Below, piece after piece: positions 23,030 to 32,132 of a stretch of 35,460 bases of DNA; the stretch's first letter is position 1, and the number at the start of each line of letters is the position of its first letter. Below the pieces are notes generated by a model. The model did not search any database, had not been told where the DNA came from, and worked only from the letters and a program-made list of their open reading frames with translations. The translations under genes were made by a program, and so were the position numbers. Source of the DNA: Halalkalirubrum salinum (GTDB lineage: Archaea; Halobacteriota; Halobacteria; Halobacteriales; Haloferacaceae); contig NZ_SRSG01000030.1 of NCBI RefSeq assembly GCF_005543295.1, positions 1 to 35,460 of the forward strand, given 5' to 3'.

Positions 23030-26000
23030 ATGTCGGGAGCACACTCCCTGTCTAAGACTCTTGAGGACACGGTTACCCTCAGCCGTGAGCTTCGAGAGGA
23101 CGGACAGATAGACGGGCAGGTAAAACTCTACAACGTGGATGACGAGAACGAGTTCGAGTCTGACGCCGAGCTCTTTTTTGATCGCACATTAATGACTCAA
23201 GGGCTTCGAGAGGCCTTATCGATCCTCCGCGATTCGCTGACCGGTGATGATCCTCGTGGTACACACATTCTCTACGGGCCCTATGGGAGTGGAAAATCCC
23301 ACCAGATGGTGGCGTTGTACCATTGTTTCAACGAGCCCGTTGCTGCAGGTTCATGGGCGGCCGAGGAAATCGAGGGGTTCGAATCAGCGCTTCCGGAGTC
23401 GGCTATCCCGATTACGGTCGCTATACAGAACGAACAGTACGAATACCTCTGGGAGCCGTTTTTTGATGCACTTGGCTACGACCCTGGGACATACGAGTCC
23501 GGTGGTTACCCGGACATGCAGACGATTCAGGACGCCGTCGGCGACGACACCGTCGCATTCTTTGTCGATGAGCTTGAGGACTGGTTCGATACGTTACAAG
23601 GTGACCGCAAGAGCGCGAACAAGGCTTTCCTCCAATCTTTACTCGAATCCACTGCACTGTCGGATTTAGAGCTTTACACTATCGTCTCTGTTCTCCGTGA
23701 GGGCTCCGAAGTTCACGATATTCTGAACCGGGAACAGGCAGTTGAGGTCAACATGAATAACCAGGTGGACAAGCGGGAGGTTCTCCACCACCGATTGATA
23801 GATGACACTGACGAATCAGCCGCCCGTGAGATCGTGAACGGGTACTTCGACGCCTATGATCAGTCAGATCACGTCAACATGCCTGACAACCTTCTCTCAG
23901 AGATGCACGACCTCTACCCGTTCCATCCTGTTCTCCTTGATGCGCTTGAGACACGATACTACGCTGATGAGGGGAACCAGAACACGCGCGGGATGATCTA
24001 TCTCTTCTCGAAAGTTCTTCTCGAAATGCAGAACCAGACAAACCTGATCACCCACGGAGATATCGATGCGATCGAGTTTGAGGGCGAACTCTCCAAGATC
24101 AATTACGAACGACTGAACGCTGCGACCGGCGACATCAAGAATCGGGTAAATGAAGACGATGTTCCCCACGGTCGCCGCATTCTCAATACGATTCTCCTAT
24201 ACTCGCTGAAGCCGAGCGAGGGGGAAGGCGCGGGAGTTTCGGAGATCGTGATGGGGGCATACCAAACAGGGGGCCTTGTTTCCGACGTTGTACTTAACCT
24301 CGAACGACTACACGGCGTCGCTTGGCACCTCCACAAGCTGAACGGAAAATACGCCATTCGGGATCGTCAGAACCCGAATGCACTCATTCGCAATGCCGCA
24401 GTCGATGTCTCAGAGCGATCAGCGAAGGCCGAAGTCGCCGACTTCATCACCGATATCTTCGGGTCGAGTGCGTATCCTGTTGGTTTCCGAACTGACGATA
24501 TCCGAGACGTCCCTGACGACCGCGACATCAAGATCGTTGTGAAGGATGACCAGTGGACACAGGAAGAAGTCAAGCGCGTCATTACGAATGATAAACGTGG
24601 ACGGGAGTGGCGGAACACGCTCGTGTTCGTGCAGCCATCCGGTGACAAGGCGATTGAATCCGGGACTCGATATATCGATAAGGCACGGTATGTCGAAGGT
24701 GCCCGTCAAGTCCTCGCCGACGAATCTCTTGATGACGAAATCCGCGAGTCGATTCAGTCGATGAAGGACCAGGAAATAAACGAACTCCGTGAAGAGTTGC
24801 AGTTGCTCTATGGCGAAGTTTTAGACGGTGACAATCTACTCCAAGAGTTCAATCTCGCGGCACCGATGGATCTTGATGTCTACATCTCCGATGGACCGGA
24901 ACTCGATGCTTCAAATATAGCTGATTCTGCGGCGGCCGATCCTTTCGATCTGCAGACTCACGTATGGCACATAGTGTCGGACCTGATCGAGCGTCGCGGT
25001 GAGATCTCGATCGAGGACGTGTACGAGCAGTTTCTCCGTGACCCAGAACTCCCGATTCCCGGAAGCGCAAACGATGTATTAAACGCAACTGTGGAAGCCA
25101 TCGATGGGAAGCCCGTATTAGCTCGTGACTCTGGCGGCTTCCGTGACGACCTCTCGGGCAGTTCGCTTGATACCGTCTTGGTCCGGAAAGAGGACGTGGA
25201 CGTGTGGGGCGTGGATGAAGTCGAGCAGGAACTCCGACAGCGATTCGGAAGCGGGACCACAGCGCTCGATATTGGTGACTTTGAGTTAGAGCTGGTTGAG
25301 GATGGTGAGATCTGGCTTGATGGCGACAGCCATGATGTTGTGATGCGTGCCATCGGCCGACTGAACCGCGAGGACCAGTACGTGGTCGTTCGAGGTAACG
25401 AGATTCTCAATAAACCACAGTCGGACGCGACACTCCGGGATGTCGGGAGCGCGACGACTGTCGGCGGGTCGTATCTCGCCGACCGTATTGGAGAGGCAAT
25501 CGAGGCAGAGGGATACGCAAGCCTCGAAACGATCATCGGCGAGATTCGCGCGGACGAATCGGTGTTCCTCCCGCCAGACGAAACCGAGACGGCAGCCCGC
25601 GAGGCAGTGAACGAATTCCTCATCGACGAGTACGTGTTAGAAGCTGGCGGGCGGTATTTGGACTCTCTCGGCGACCGGAACCCGATGACGGTGAAGATCG
25701 TTCCCACTGTTTCCGACCGGATCGGCAAACAGATTCTAGACTATCTAAACGACCTTGATACCGGTGACCAGTTCACCGTGACCAAGGTCACCGATCGGTT
25801 CGACAGCTCCGTTACGGAGGACATGGTACAAACATTCCTGCTGCAGAACCTCGGCCGTGAGGAGGAACCAGTGTACGTCGTCGGGCCAACAGGGTCCGAG
25901 AAGTCGTCGGATTGGGTGCCGGGGTATCCGTTCCGGATCCCCGATGTCGGTTCAGAGACATGGCGGTTTGAGTACAACGGCGACGATGTTGCCGCCATGC

Positions 26001-26236
26001 GCAGGAAGTGGCGACGGGACCACCAGACCGGAACTGTCGAGTACGGCGATGTGACATTCATGCTTCCGGAGCGGGAGGGTGTTCCCAGCGTGCTTCAAGG
26101 GACGGCAGACATCGAACGCTCGCAAGTCAGTCTGACGCTTCGATCCGAGCAGGAGTACACCAAGGTACAGGACTTGTTTGAGCGAATGCCCGACCAGGCG
26201 TCGAGTCTAAAAATCGAGATTAGCTTCCAAAAGTAA
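23030..26236 (+). CDS. DUF499-type P-loop ATPase of a methylase-linked system
   Basis: The 1068-residue protein has a Walker A motif ILYGPYGSGKSHQM (about 80-93) and a Walker B-like VAFFVDELEDWF (about 174-185). A conserved patch LYPFHPVLLDAL follows near 298. The middle holds a long ATPase-associated region; the C-terminal half has winged-helix-like segments (VWHIVSDLIERRGEISIEDV) and a beta-rich tail. This is the COG1483/DUF499 type of large ATPase, usually next to a DUF1156 methylase, as here 167 bases downstream. It likely couples ATP hydrolysis to DNA sensing or movement. A TTTTTATC box lies 33-40 bases before the ATG. BrxC/PglY-type ATPases of BREX have a similar size but different partners. 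Confidence 0.7.
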   Translation: MSGAHSLSKTLEDTVTLSRELREDGQIDGQVKLYNVDDENEFESDAELFFDRTLMTQGLREALSILRDSLTGDDPRGTHILYGPYGSGKSHQMVALYHCFNEPVAAGSWAAEEIEGFESALPESAIPITVAIQNEQYEYLWEPFFDALGYDPGTYESGGYPDMQTIQDAVGDDTVAFFVDELEDWFDTLQGDRKSANKAFLQSLLESTALSDLELYTIVSVLREGSEVHDILNREQAVEVNMNNQVDKREVLHHRLIDDTDESAAREIVNGYFDAYDQSDHVNMPDNLLSEMHDLYPFHPVLLDALETRYYADEGNQNTRGMIYLFSKVLLEMQNQTNLITHGDIDAIEFEGELSKINYERLNAATGDIKNRVNEDDVPHGRRILNTILLYSLKPSEGEGAGVSEIVMGAYQTGGLVSDVVLNLERLHGVAWHLHKLNGKYAIRDRQNPNALIRNAAVDVSERSAKAEVADFITDIFGSSAYPVGFRTDDIRDVPDDRDIKIVVKDDQWTQEEVKRVITNDKRGREWRNTLVFVQPSGDKAIESGTRYIDKARYVEGARQVLADESLDDEIRESIQSMKDQEINELREELQLLYGEVLDGDNLLQEFNLAAPMDLDVYISDGPELDASNIADSAAADPFDLQTHVWHIVSDLIERRGEISIEDVYEQFLRDPELPIPGSANDVLNATVEAIDGKPVLARDSGGFRDDLSGSSLDTVLVRKEDVDVWGVDEVEQELRQRFGSGTTALDIGDFELELVEDGEIWLDGDSHDVVMRAIGRLNREDQYVVVRGNEILNKPQSDATLRDVGSATTVGGSYLADRIGEAIEAEGYASLETIIGEIRADESVFLPPDETETAAREAVNEFLIDEYVLEAGGRYLDSLGDRNPMTVKIVPTVSDRIGKQILDYLNDLDTGDQFTVTKVTDRFDSSVTEDMVQTFLLQNLGREEEPVYVVGPTGSEKSSDWVPGYPFRIPDVGSETWRFEYNGDDVAAMRRKWRRDHQTGTVEYGDVTFMLPEREGVPSVLQGTADIERSQVSLTLRSEQEYTKVQDLFERMPDQASSLKIEISFQK

Positions 26237-26403
26237 GGGAATCAAAGCTGGCTATTGTGTAATTCCAATTTAGACTTGAGAGTCATAACTGAAAGAAATG
26301 TGTGACGAATTGCGGATTTAGACCTGAGCCCCTACAATCCATTCCGACGACTGAGAATGCACACTTATGAGGGTCCTGAATAATCCATATCACATACTGA
26401 ATC

Positions 26404-29076
26404 ATGTCTGAGCAATCTGGGTCCTCGCAGGAACGGCACGAGCGTACGGAACTCCCCATCGAGCGGGGGTTCCCAATCGAGCGCGTGAACGAAATCGCCG
26501 AGAAAGAGGGCCGGGCGAAAATGTACTACCGGCCCATCTACACGATGCACAAGTGGTGGGCACGACGCTTGGGCTGTGTCTTCCGTGCGATCTCTCTGTA
26601 CACCCTCCTCGACGATCCGGAGAAGGTCTCAGTCTACGAGCCAGGCCACGAGGGCGGCACGCTCGCGGCCTACGGTGACGACGCCGACGGCAAGTCTGAT
26701 CTCGACGTTGCGTCGCTGCTCGAACGGGTGGACATGTCCAACCCGGAGAGTCTCTGGGAGCTCTATCCGAAAGACGTTCGCATTGAGGACAAGAAGATTC
26801 TCGATCCATTCATGGGTGGTGGCACATCGCTCGTTGAGGCATCCCGCTTCGGCGCGGAAGTCGTCGGAAACGATCTAAATCCCGTCGCTTGGTTCGTCAC
26901 AAAGAAGGAACTCGAAGCTGGCCAGACTAACGTCGAAGAACTTGAGAAAGCCTTTGAGCAGGTGAAAGAGAACGTCGCTGGCGAGATTACACAGTACTAC
27001 AAGACGCCCTGTCCGAACGGCGACCACGAGGCGGACGTGATGTACAACTTTTGGGTACGAGAACTCGATTGCGTTTCTTGTGGCCATACTGTTCCATTAT
27101 TCAAAGATTATCGCGTTGGGAAAGGCCGATATGGGGACAACAAGGGGACATACAGTGTTTTCTGTCCGGATTGTGAGTCAGTTGTCAATGTTGAGGATTG
27201 GCAAAGCGAATCAGTCTGTAGCGAATGTGGGAACTCCTTCGAACCCTCTGATGGAAACGTTGGGAGAGGGAATTACCACTGTACAGATTGTGGTCAAAAA
27301 TATTCAGTCACTGATGCTGTGGCAGAACAAGACGGCTACGGTCTCAGCCTATACGCTCTTGAATATTACTGCGGTATCTGTGACGAACAGGAAAGGAATC
27401 GGGCAGAAGTGAAAGGTTATAAGCGAGCAGAGAGGGTTGATCGTGAACTCGCACAAAGGGCCCGGAAGGAATGGAACGAAGCGGACGACCTCAAAGAGTT
27501 CGTCCCTCAGAGCGGAATCGCACGAGGAGCAATTACCGAATCCTCATCTATTAGCGGAAACGATCTGTTTCAACATGGGCTTGAAGATTGGACCGACGCC
27601 TACAGCCCACGACAACTTCTATGTCTCTCGAAGCTTCTTCGGTCGATAAGCGAGGTTGAGAGTGAGAATGTTCGAGAGTATCTTCTACTCGCATTTAGTG
27701 ATATGCTCCGGACCAACAACCTTCTGGTTGGTTACCAACACTCGAATAACCATATTAATGATATTTTTCAGACAAATTCTTTTGACGTACCACAGGAAGC
27801 AGCAGAGGCGAACGTCTGGGGAACAGAGTATGGAATGGGAACGTTCCAATCTATATGGGATATGATAATTAACGGCGTCAAATACGCTAGTGGCCCTACA
27901 GAACGATGGGTCGACGGTGGGGAAAAGAAAGAGACACCTGAGTTTGCACAACGAATCGCCGAGAACTTCTCACTCTCGCAGGGCGATATGCGCAATCTTG
28001 ACTTCGAAAACGAATTCGATGCGGTCATTTCTGACCCTCCGTACTACGATAATATTATTTATTCGGAGGTATCTGACTTCTTTTACGTCTGGCTACGTCT
28101 ACTCCTAAAAAACAAGTACGAGTGGTTTAGCCCCGACTACACACCTCGAACTGAAAGTATCGTCTCGAACCCTTCCGAGGGGAAAGATGTAGAAGATTTT
28201 GAGATAGAACTCAGAGAAGGGTTTGAAGTAGTTCACAAAAGCCTGGTTGATGATGGCGTCTTGACTTTCACCTACCATCACAGCGACTCTGAATCGTGGG
28301 GTGAATTACTCGAATCACTGTGTAATGTTGGGTTCGAAGTCACAGCCACCTACCCGATAACAGCTGACTTACATAAGTTCATTTCCGGCGAAGCAGTCTC
28401 TTTTGACATTATTGTTGTCGCCCGTCCGATCGACGACACAGAGCCTGCCTCGTGGAAGTCGCTTCGCCGCGATATCTACCGTACGGCTCGACAGACCCGC
28501 AGACAACTTGAGGAAAACCGTGATCTCTCCCGCGGTGACATCGGTGTGATGGAGATGGGCGCGTGTTTCCGTGAGTACTCCAAGCACCACGGGAAGGTAC
28601 AGCGCGACGGCGAGATCATGTCGGCGAAGGAGGTCGTCCAAGAAATCTACGGAATCATTCAGGAGGCCAGTGACATTGGCGTCGAAGACGTATTTATTGA
28701 CTTACTCGATAGCCCCGGCCCGTCGTTTGACGACGTTAACAAGCTTTGTCGCGGCACCAACGCCACACCAGAGGATCTCAAAGGAATGTGCCTGTACAAC
28801 ACCGACGACGGCTTCGAACTCGGCAAGTGGGACAATGAGAAGCGCCAGGCGTACATCCAAGAGCGAACCAATGGTAACGGTGATGAGCACCTCTCGAATC
28901 TCGACAAGCTCCAATTCCTCCGGTACCGATACGAGAAGGGACAGGCCGTACAAAACTACGTTGACAAGTGGGGCGTCGATGACGATCTGCGTGAGCTTGC
29001 CGGGCGGCTCGCGGACGTGACCGGTGATGACGCCTATACGCGCGTGCTCGGCGATCGGGACATCACGAGTTACTGA
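26404..29076 (+). CDS. DUF1156-type DNA methyltransferase with zinc ribbons
   Basis: The 890-residue protein opens with the DUF1156 signature (FPIERVNEIAEKEGRAKMYY and HKWWARRLGCVFRAI). Methyltransferase motif I is LDPFMGGGTSLVEA (about 133-146), with NDLNPVAW next. Residues about 203-330 hold five CxxC pairs (CVSC, CPDC, CSEC, CTDC, CGIC), a zinc-ribbon cluster probably for DNA contact. Motif IV is DPPYYDNIIYSEVSDFF near 544, which fits N6-adenine or N4-cytosine methylation. COG1743 proteins of this kind travel with DUF499 ATPases and helicases. Composition is mosaic: the stretch from about 27065 to 28420 is visibly AT-richer at third positions than both flanks, suggesting exchange of the target-recognition part. 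Confidence 0.8.
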   Translation: MSEQSGSSQERHERTELPIERGFPIERVNEIAEKEGRAKMYYRPIYTMHKWWARRLGCVFRAISLYTLLDDPEKVSVYEPGHEGGTLAAYGDDADGKSDLDVASLLERVDMSNPESLWELYPKDVRIEDKKILDPFMGGGTSLVEASRFGAEVVGNDLNPVAWFVTKKELEAGQTNVEELEKAFEQVKENVAGEITQYYKTPCPNGDHEADVMYNFWVRELDCVSCGHTVPLFKDYRVGKGRYGDNKGTYSVFCPDCESVVNVEDWQSESVCSECGNSFEPSDGNVGRGNYHCTDCGQKYSVTDAVAEQDGYGLSLYALEYYCGICDEQERNRAEVKGYKRAERVDRELAQRARKEWNEADDLKEFVPQSGIARGAITESSSISGNDLFQHGLEDWTDAYSPRQLLCLSKLLRSISEVESENVREYLLLAFSDMLRTNNLLVGYQHSNNHINDIFQTNSFDVPQEAAEANVWGTEYGMGTFQSIWDMIINGVKYASGPTERWVDGGEKKETPEFAQRIAENFSLSQGDMRNLDFENEFDAVISDPPYYDNIIYSEVSDFFYVWLRLLLKNKYEWFSPDYTPRTESIVSNPSEGKDVEDFEIELREGFEVVHKSLVDDGVLTFTYHHSDSESWGELLESLCNVGFEVTATYPITADLHKFISGEAVSFDIIVVARPIDDTEPASWKSLRRDIYRTARQTRRQLEENRDLSRGDIGVMEMGACFREYSKHHGKVQRDGEIMSAKEVVQEIYGIIQEASDIGVEDVFIDLLDSPGPSFDDVNKLCRGTNATPEDLKGMCLYNTDDGFELGKWDNEKRQAYIQERTNGNGDEHLSNLDKLQFLRYRYEKGQAVQNYVDKWGVDDDLRELAGRLADVTGDDAYTRVLGDRDITSY

Positions 29077-29164
29077 GTGTCGGTTCTGCTCCGCTGACTA
29101 GTCCACGCAGCGGTATTCTTTGTGACGGTGTGCCCTCAATTCATATTAGAGTAGTATGGGGGAA

Positions 29165-29181
29165 GGGGGGTCTCCCGAGTG
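29165..29181 (+). repeat. G-string element 1
   Basis: GGGGGGTCTCCCGAGTG, same core as the minisatellite at 15193-15560 (coding-strand sense). Confidence 0.8.
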
Positions 29182-29391
29182 TAGATGGTTGTAGACAGGT
29201 GATTCAGGCTATTAGCCGGTGATTCAATTTTTGACAAAACTCAATATACACCCGATCATATAACTGTCTCGCAGCGGATGCTGCCATCACGATCGTGTCG
29301 CTGCCCGGAATCGTCTTCGAACGTCGTCAGGTAGTGATTGATCGATAACTGCCGTGCGCTCACTGTGATCAGATCATATTTGGCGGGGGGA

Positions 29392-29408
29392 GGGGGGTGT
29401 CCCGAGTG
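29392..29408 (+). repeat. G-string element 2
   Basis: GGGGGGTGTCCCGAGTG, preceded by further G-runs (GGCGGGGGGA). Confidence 0.8.
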
Positions 29409-29459
29409 AACATGCGAAAAAACGGTGGGTTGGTAGCAATCCCATGAATACACACTACG

Positions 29460-29477
29460 TATAAACCCGGGTTTATA
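29460..29477. promoter_or_regulatory. 18-bp perfect palindrome with back-to-back TATA-like arms
   Basis: TATAAACCCGGGTTTATA is a perfect inverted repeat at the left edge of the AT-rich core. Each arm reads TTTATA outward, so it could be a protein-binding operator or a bidirectional promoter. Confidence 0.4.
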
Positions 29478-29741
29478 TTTACCTCACGTTAGTCTAACTA
29501 TCAAAATAAATAGATTTACTGTACTGCCTTCGTTAGCAGTTTGTACCGGTTTTAACCCACTTCTGCTTTACTACTGTTTGTCTACTACTGCTACTACTAC
29601 TATTACTAATCGAAAACGTTATATTAAACGTTAAAGAGCAATCGAAACAGATCAGTGAGATAGGAGGGTGTATGGACGGGATACGTGCTAAGACGTTGTT
29701 TTGACGCTGTTTTAGTGGGGGAAGAACCCGCCAAAAGGTGT

Positions 29742-29768
29742 GTTTCATGTGGAACGAGGGGGTCGCCC
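29742..29768 (+). promoter_or_regulatory. origin-box-like dyad plus G-string, copy 1
   Basis: GTTTCATGTGGAAC (29742-29755) is an imperfect dyad followed at once by GAGGGGGTCGCCC. A dyad followed by a G-run is the form of haloarchaeal origin recognition boxes. The dyad also resembles a bacterial parS site. Confidence 0.45.
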
Positions 29769-29782
29769 TTCTTATCGATTTT

Positions 29783-29799
29783 CACTCGGGGCACCCCCC
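29783..29799 (-). repeat. G-string element 3
   Basis: Plus strand CACTCGGGGCACCCCCC, the reverse complement of the left-side elements. Confidence 0.8.
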
Positions 29800-29834
29800 T
29801 CCCCCCCTTCGATGAAATAATCCACCAAAGGCAC

Positions 29835-29859
29835 GTTCCATGTGGAACGGGGGTCTCCC
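29835..29859 (+). promoter_or_regulatory. origin-box-like dyad plus G-string, copy 2
   Basis: GTTCCATGTGGAAC (29835-29848) followed by GGGGGTCTCCC. This is the second copy of a tandemly duplicated unit of about 92 bases (dyad, G-string, spacer, inverted G-string) that starts near 29731 and 29822. Confidence 0.5.
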
Positions 29860-29873
29860 TTCCCAGCGATTTA

Positions 29874-29890
29874 CACTCGGGACATCCCCC
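29874..29890 (-). repeat. G-string element 4
   Basis: Plus strand CACTCGGGACATCCCCC. Together with GGGGGTCTCCC at 29849 it forms an imperfect inverted repeat. Confidence 0.8.
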
Positions 29891-29947
29891 TTCCTCCCCT
29901 CCGTCTAAACGAGGAACTAATTCATTTCACTAGGCGACAGCAACCCG

Positions 29948-29957
29948 TTTTTTATCC
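29948..29957 (+). promoter_or_regulatory. TATA box of the 127-aa gene
   Basis: TTTTTTATCC lies 22-31 bases before the ATG at 29979. Confidence 0.45.
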
Positions 29958-29978
29958 TGTGAAACTGTAAATTAATCA

Positions 29979-30362
29979 ATGGCAGAACCCGGACGCATCC
30001 CCGGCCGCTACAATCTCGTCATTGAGGGGACGTACGACACCTTCGATCACCGAATGCCGATCGAGGAGTTTACCAAACGGCTTCAGAATGACGATGTCCC
30101 AGAAGAGGTCTCCGTAATCGGACTTGAAGAGGCTCTCTCGGACGACGAACTCCGAGCCGACCTCAAGACAGCGATGGATCGACGGGCGAACGATTTGGAG
30201 TATCAGAACCCGACAGTGCAGTTCGTCGTTGAGGGATCGTTCCATCGCCAGGGGAAAACATTCGATCTCCGCTACAATGACCGGCTCCACTCGTTACAGG
30301 ACGTGTTCGGTCCACAAATCGAACGGAAAGAGGACGGAAACTGGCTTGTTACGCCCTTCTGA
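29979..30362 (+). CDS. hypothetical protein, 127 aa
   Basis: The small soluble acidic protein begins MAEPGRIPGRYNLVIEGTYD and ends in a beta-rich segment (TVQFVVEGSFHRQGKTFDLR). It lies 902 bases after the methylase in the same direction, has its own TATA box, and ends nine bases before the convergent mcrC gene. The family is not recognised. Its place between a methylase and a McrBC pair, and codon use like the flanking GC-richer genes, suggest that it belongs to the island, perhaps as an accessory or control protein. Confidence 0.5.
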   Translation: MAEPGRIPGRYNLVIEGTYDTFDHRMPIEEFTKRLQNDDVPEEVSVIGLEEALSDDELRADLKTAMDRRANDLEYQNPTVQFVVEGSFHRQGKTFDLRYNDRLHSLQDVFGPQIERKEDGNWLVTPF

Positions 30363-30371
30363 GGCGTCCAC

Positions 30372-32132
30372 TTACAGCAGTTTCAATGGTCCTTCTTTCT
30401 TGACTTCTCCCGTATCTCGCTTGAGGAAATACAGATCGATCCAATCCTGGTGGTCTTTTTCATAGAAGACAGGGAGACAGGTCCATGTATACTCGTTACG
30501 TCGGCTACATCGTGTTTCGATCTGTTCCCGTGTCCAATCGCCACCATGTTCTAAATCGGAGCGATTCCGAACGTTGTACGAGTGTTCATCTGCTGCTGCT
30601 TTTACCACCTGAAGTGAGAAATCTTGAGGATTTTGGAATGCAAAAGGACCGCTCACGTCGCTCGCCTTGCTGAGATCGCTCTCGGTCACACCATCTAAAC
30701 ACAGTTTGTTCTCTGCAATAGCGTAGAACGGTTCGAGTTCCGGGTGGATCTCTACGAGAACGCTATGGAGGTATTTGTGTACGACTTCGTCATACTTGTC
30801 TAGCGAGAAGTCGCCTGTTGGTGAGACGATCTCCAACTCTGCGCCGGTTTGTGTAACTCGGCGGCGTCGCGGTTCGAGCAACGGACACAGGAATGCGAGT
30901 TTGTCGGCGTGCAGGAGGTAGGCGTAGCTGAACAACCGCGACCGGGACGGAGACTCCTTAACGGGATCGTGGCCTTCCGCGTAGTATTTGGAGTCGAGGA
31001 CAGCGATAGTTTCATCGCCCTGTTGGAGAGCGTGGTCGGGCTGGTGACTGATCTTGTTCTCTCCCTCGAACGGATTTACCGACGGTGAGGATGCAGCCTT
31101 GACATTGGCGAGCGAATCAAAGTGGTCGTAGGACTTGATATACGAGAGTTCGCGCTCGATCACCACCTGTGAGTACTGCTCGAACAGTGACTCCATGTTA
31201 AGGACGTAGTCCACGACCAACTCCCGAGGCCCGTCCTTGAGCTGCTGACCGAGCGACGACGACAACACTGCCTTTGCGACGTCGAACGCCTTTCGGTAGT
31301 ATTGGCGTTGTTTCGGCAAGTCACCGAGAGTGATGCGCCGATACTCGTCGATACGGCTTAACCCGCTGTCAACACCCATGGCTTCCAACCGTTCGATCTC
31401 CCGATGAACCTCCGAGAAGATGCGATCGTAGCCGGGATGGTCGTAATCCGAGGCATTCTGTCGGAATAGCCGGAGCAGCGTCTTCCCTGCATAGTGGAGT
31501 AACGAGTTCGCTGCGTTGTTGTACTCTGTTTCGTTTCGTATCCAATTTGGCTCAACAGTCCCACGCGCGTGGTTCAGAAGGGTTTGCTCGACGTCGATCT
31601 CTCCTCGACCCTCTAGACTGTTGGTCCGTCGGAGAATCAGATCCCGGATGTAGCCGTTGCGTTGGATAGTCTCAAGCCCCTCCAAGTAATTAATCGCCAT
31701 TACGACAAGCACGTCATCGAGTTCGATATCGTCAGAGAGGAAGTCCTGAAGTGGAATCCCGTGGTAGTCGATCGACCGATTCTGATCATACACTGCCAGG
31801 AGCATGTCGAAAATCGGTCCCCAGTCGATTTTTGGAGTGATCGTCACCTTCGATGACGGAGTCAAACTGACTGCTCCGACGATATCCGTCGCGGAGACGT
31901 GGATGATGTCGCCATCATCATCTTCCACAGTTACTGTGACAACGTCGTACTGCTGGTCGGAGTCGAGAGCATCTTGACTCTTTGTGAACACACCAGGGCT
32001 CTCTTGTGTGAATGATGCGCGACGAAGTTGATCAGTGATGGTTGACGGACAGTCCTCGATCCGAATCTCTCCTCGTTCGGGAATGTTGAACGTATCCTGC
32101 CCATACTGATACACTTCGTCGATGCGACTCAT
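30372..32132 (-). CDS. mcrC: McrC-like nuclease subunit of a McrBC system
   Basis: The 586-residue protein has the McrC layout. An N-terminal beta domain comes first (residues 1-130). GRGEIDVEQTLLNHARG follows near 175-191. The helical LNMESLFEQYSQVVIERELS near 311-330 precedes a PD-(D/E)XK site: HQPDHALQ (D366), then AVLDSKYYAE (D380, K382). McrC cleaves DNA when driven by the McrB GTPase motor at modified-cytosine or related sites. The gene starts inside the mcrB stop (TAATG), so the two are co-translated. It is longer than E. coli McrC because of extra N- and C-terminal parts. Confidence 0.8.
   Translation of the reverse strand: MSRIDEVYQYGQDTFNIPERGEIRIEDCPSTITDQLRRASFTQESPGVFTKSQDALDSDQQYDVVTVTVEDDDGDIIHVSATDIVGAVSLTPSSKVTITPKIDWGPIFDMLLAVYDQNRSIDYHGIPLQDFLSDDIELDDVLVVMAINYLEGLETIQRNGYIRDLILRRTNSLEGRGEIDVEQTLLNHARGTVEPNWIRNETEYNNAANSLLHYAGKTLLRLFRQNASDYDHPGYDRIFSEVHREIERLEAMGVDSGLSRIDEYRRITLGDLPKQRQYYRKAFDVAKAVLSSSLGQQLKDGPRELVVDYVLNMESLFEQYSQVVIERELSYIKSYDHFDSLANVKAASSPSVNPFEGENKISHQPDHALQQGDETIAVLDSKYYAEGHDPVKESPSRSRLFSYAYLLHADKLAFLCPLLEPRRRRVTQTGAELEIVSPTGDFSLDKYDEVVHKYLHSVLVEIHPELEPFYAIAENKLCLDGVTESDLSKASDVSGPFAFQNPQDFSLQVVKAAADEHSYNVRNRSDLEHGGDWTREQIETRCSRRNEYTWTCLPVFYEKDHQDWIDLYFLKRDTGEVKKEGPLKLL

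Larger units (their letters stand above)
29142..29908. other. origin-like region: palindromes, G-strings and AT-rich core
   Basis: No gene is seen in the 900 bases between the methylase and the 127-aa gene. Two G-string elements on the left (29165, 29392) point one way and two on the right (29783, 29874) the other. They enclose an AT-rich core (about 29455-29680) with an 18-bp palindrome, a TAC/CTA triplet run (29570-29612) and paired AACGTT sites. The right side adds two 14-bp dyads directly followed by G-runs, like haloarchaeal Orc1/Cdc6 origin boxes. No orc1/cdc6 gene is in the window, so the assignment is inference. Confidence 0.45.

Noticed and set aside
23030-29076. BREX locus (BrxC plus PglX)
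   Set aside because: The methylase has the DUF1156 start and zinc ribbons rather than PglX features. No BrxA, BrxB, PglZ or BrxL gene is visible.
29533-29748. 71-residue minus-strand ORF with a serine run
   Set aside because: The serine run is just the TAC/CTA triplet repeat read on the other strand; the ORF overlaps the origin-like signals.
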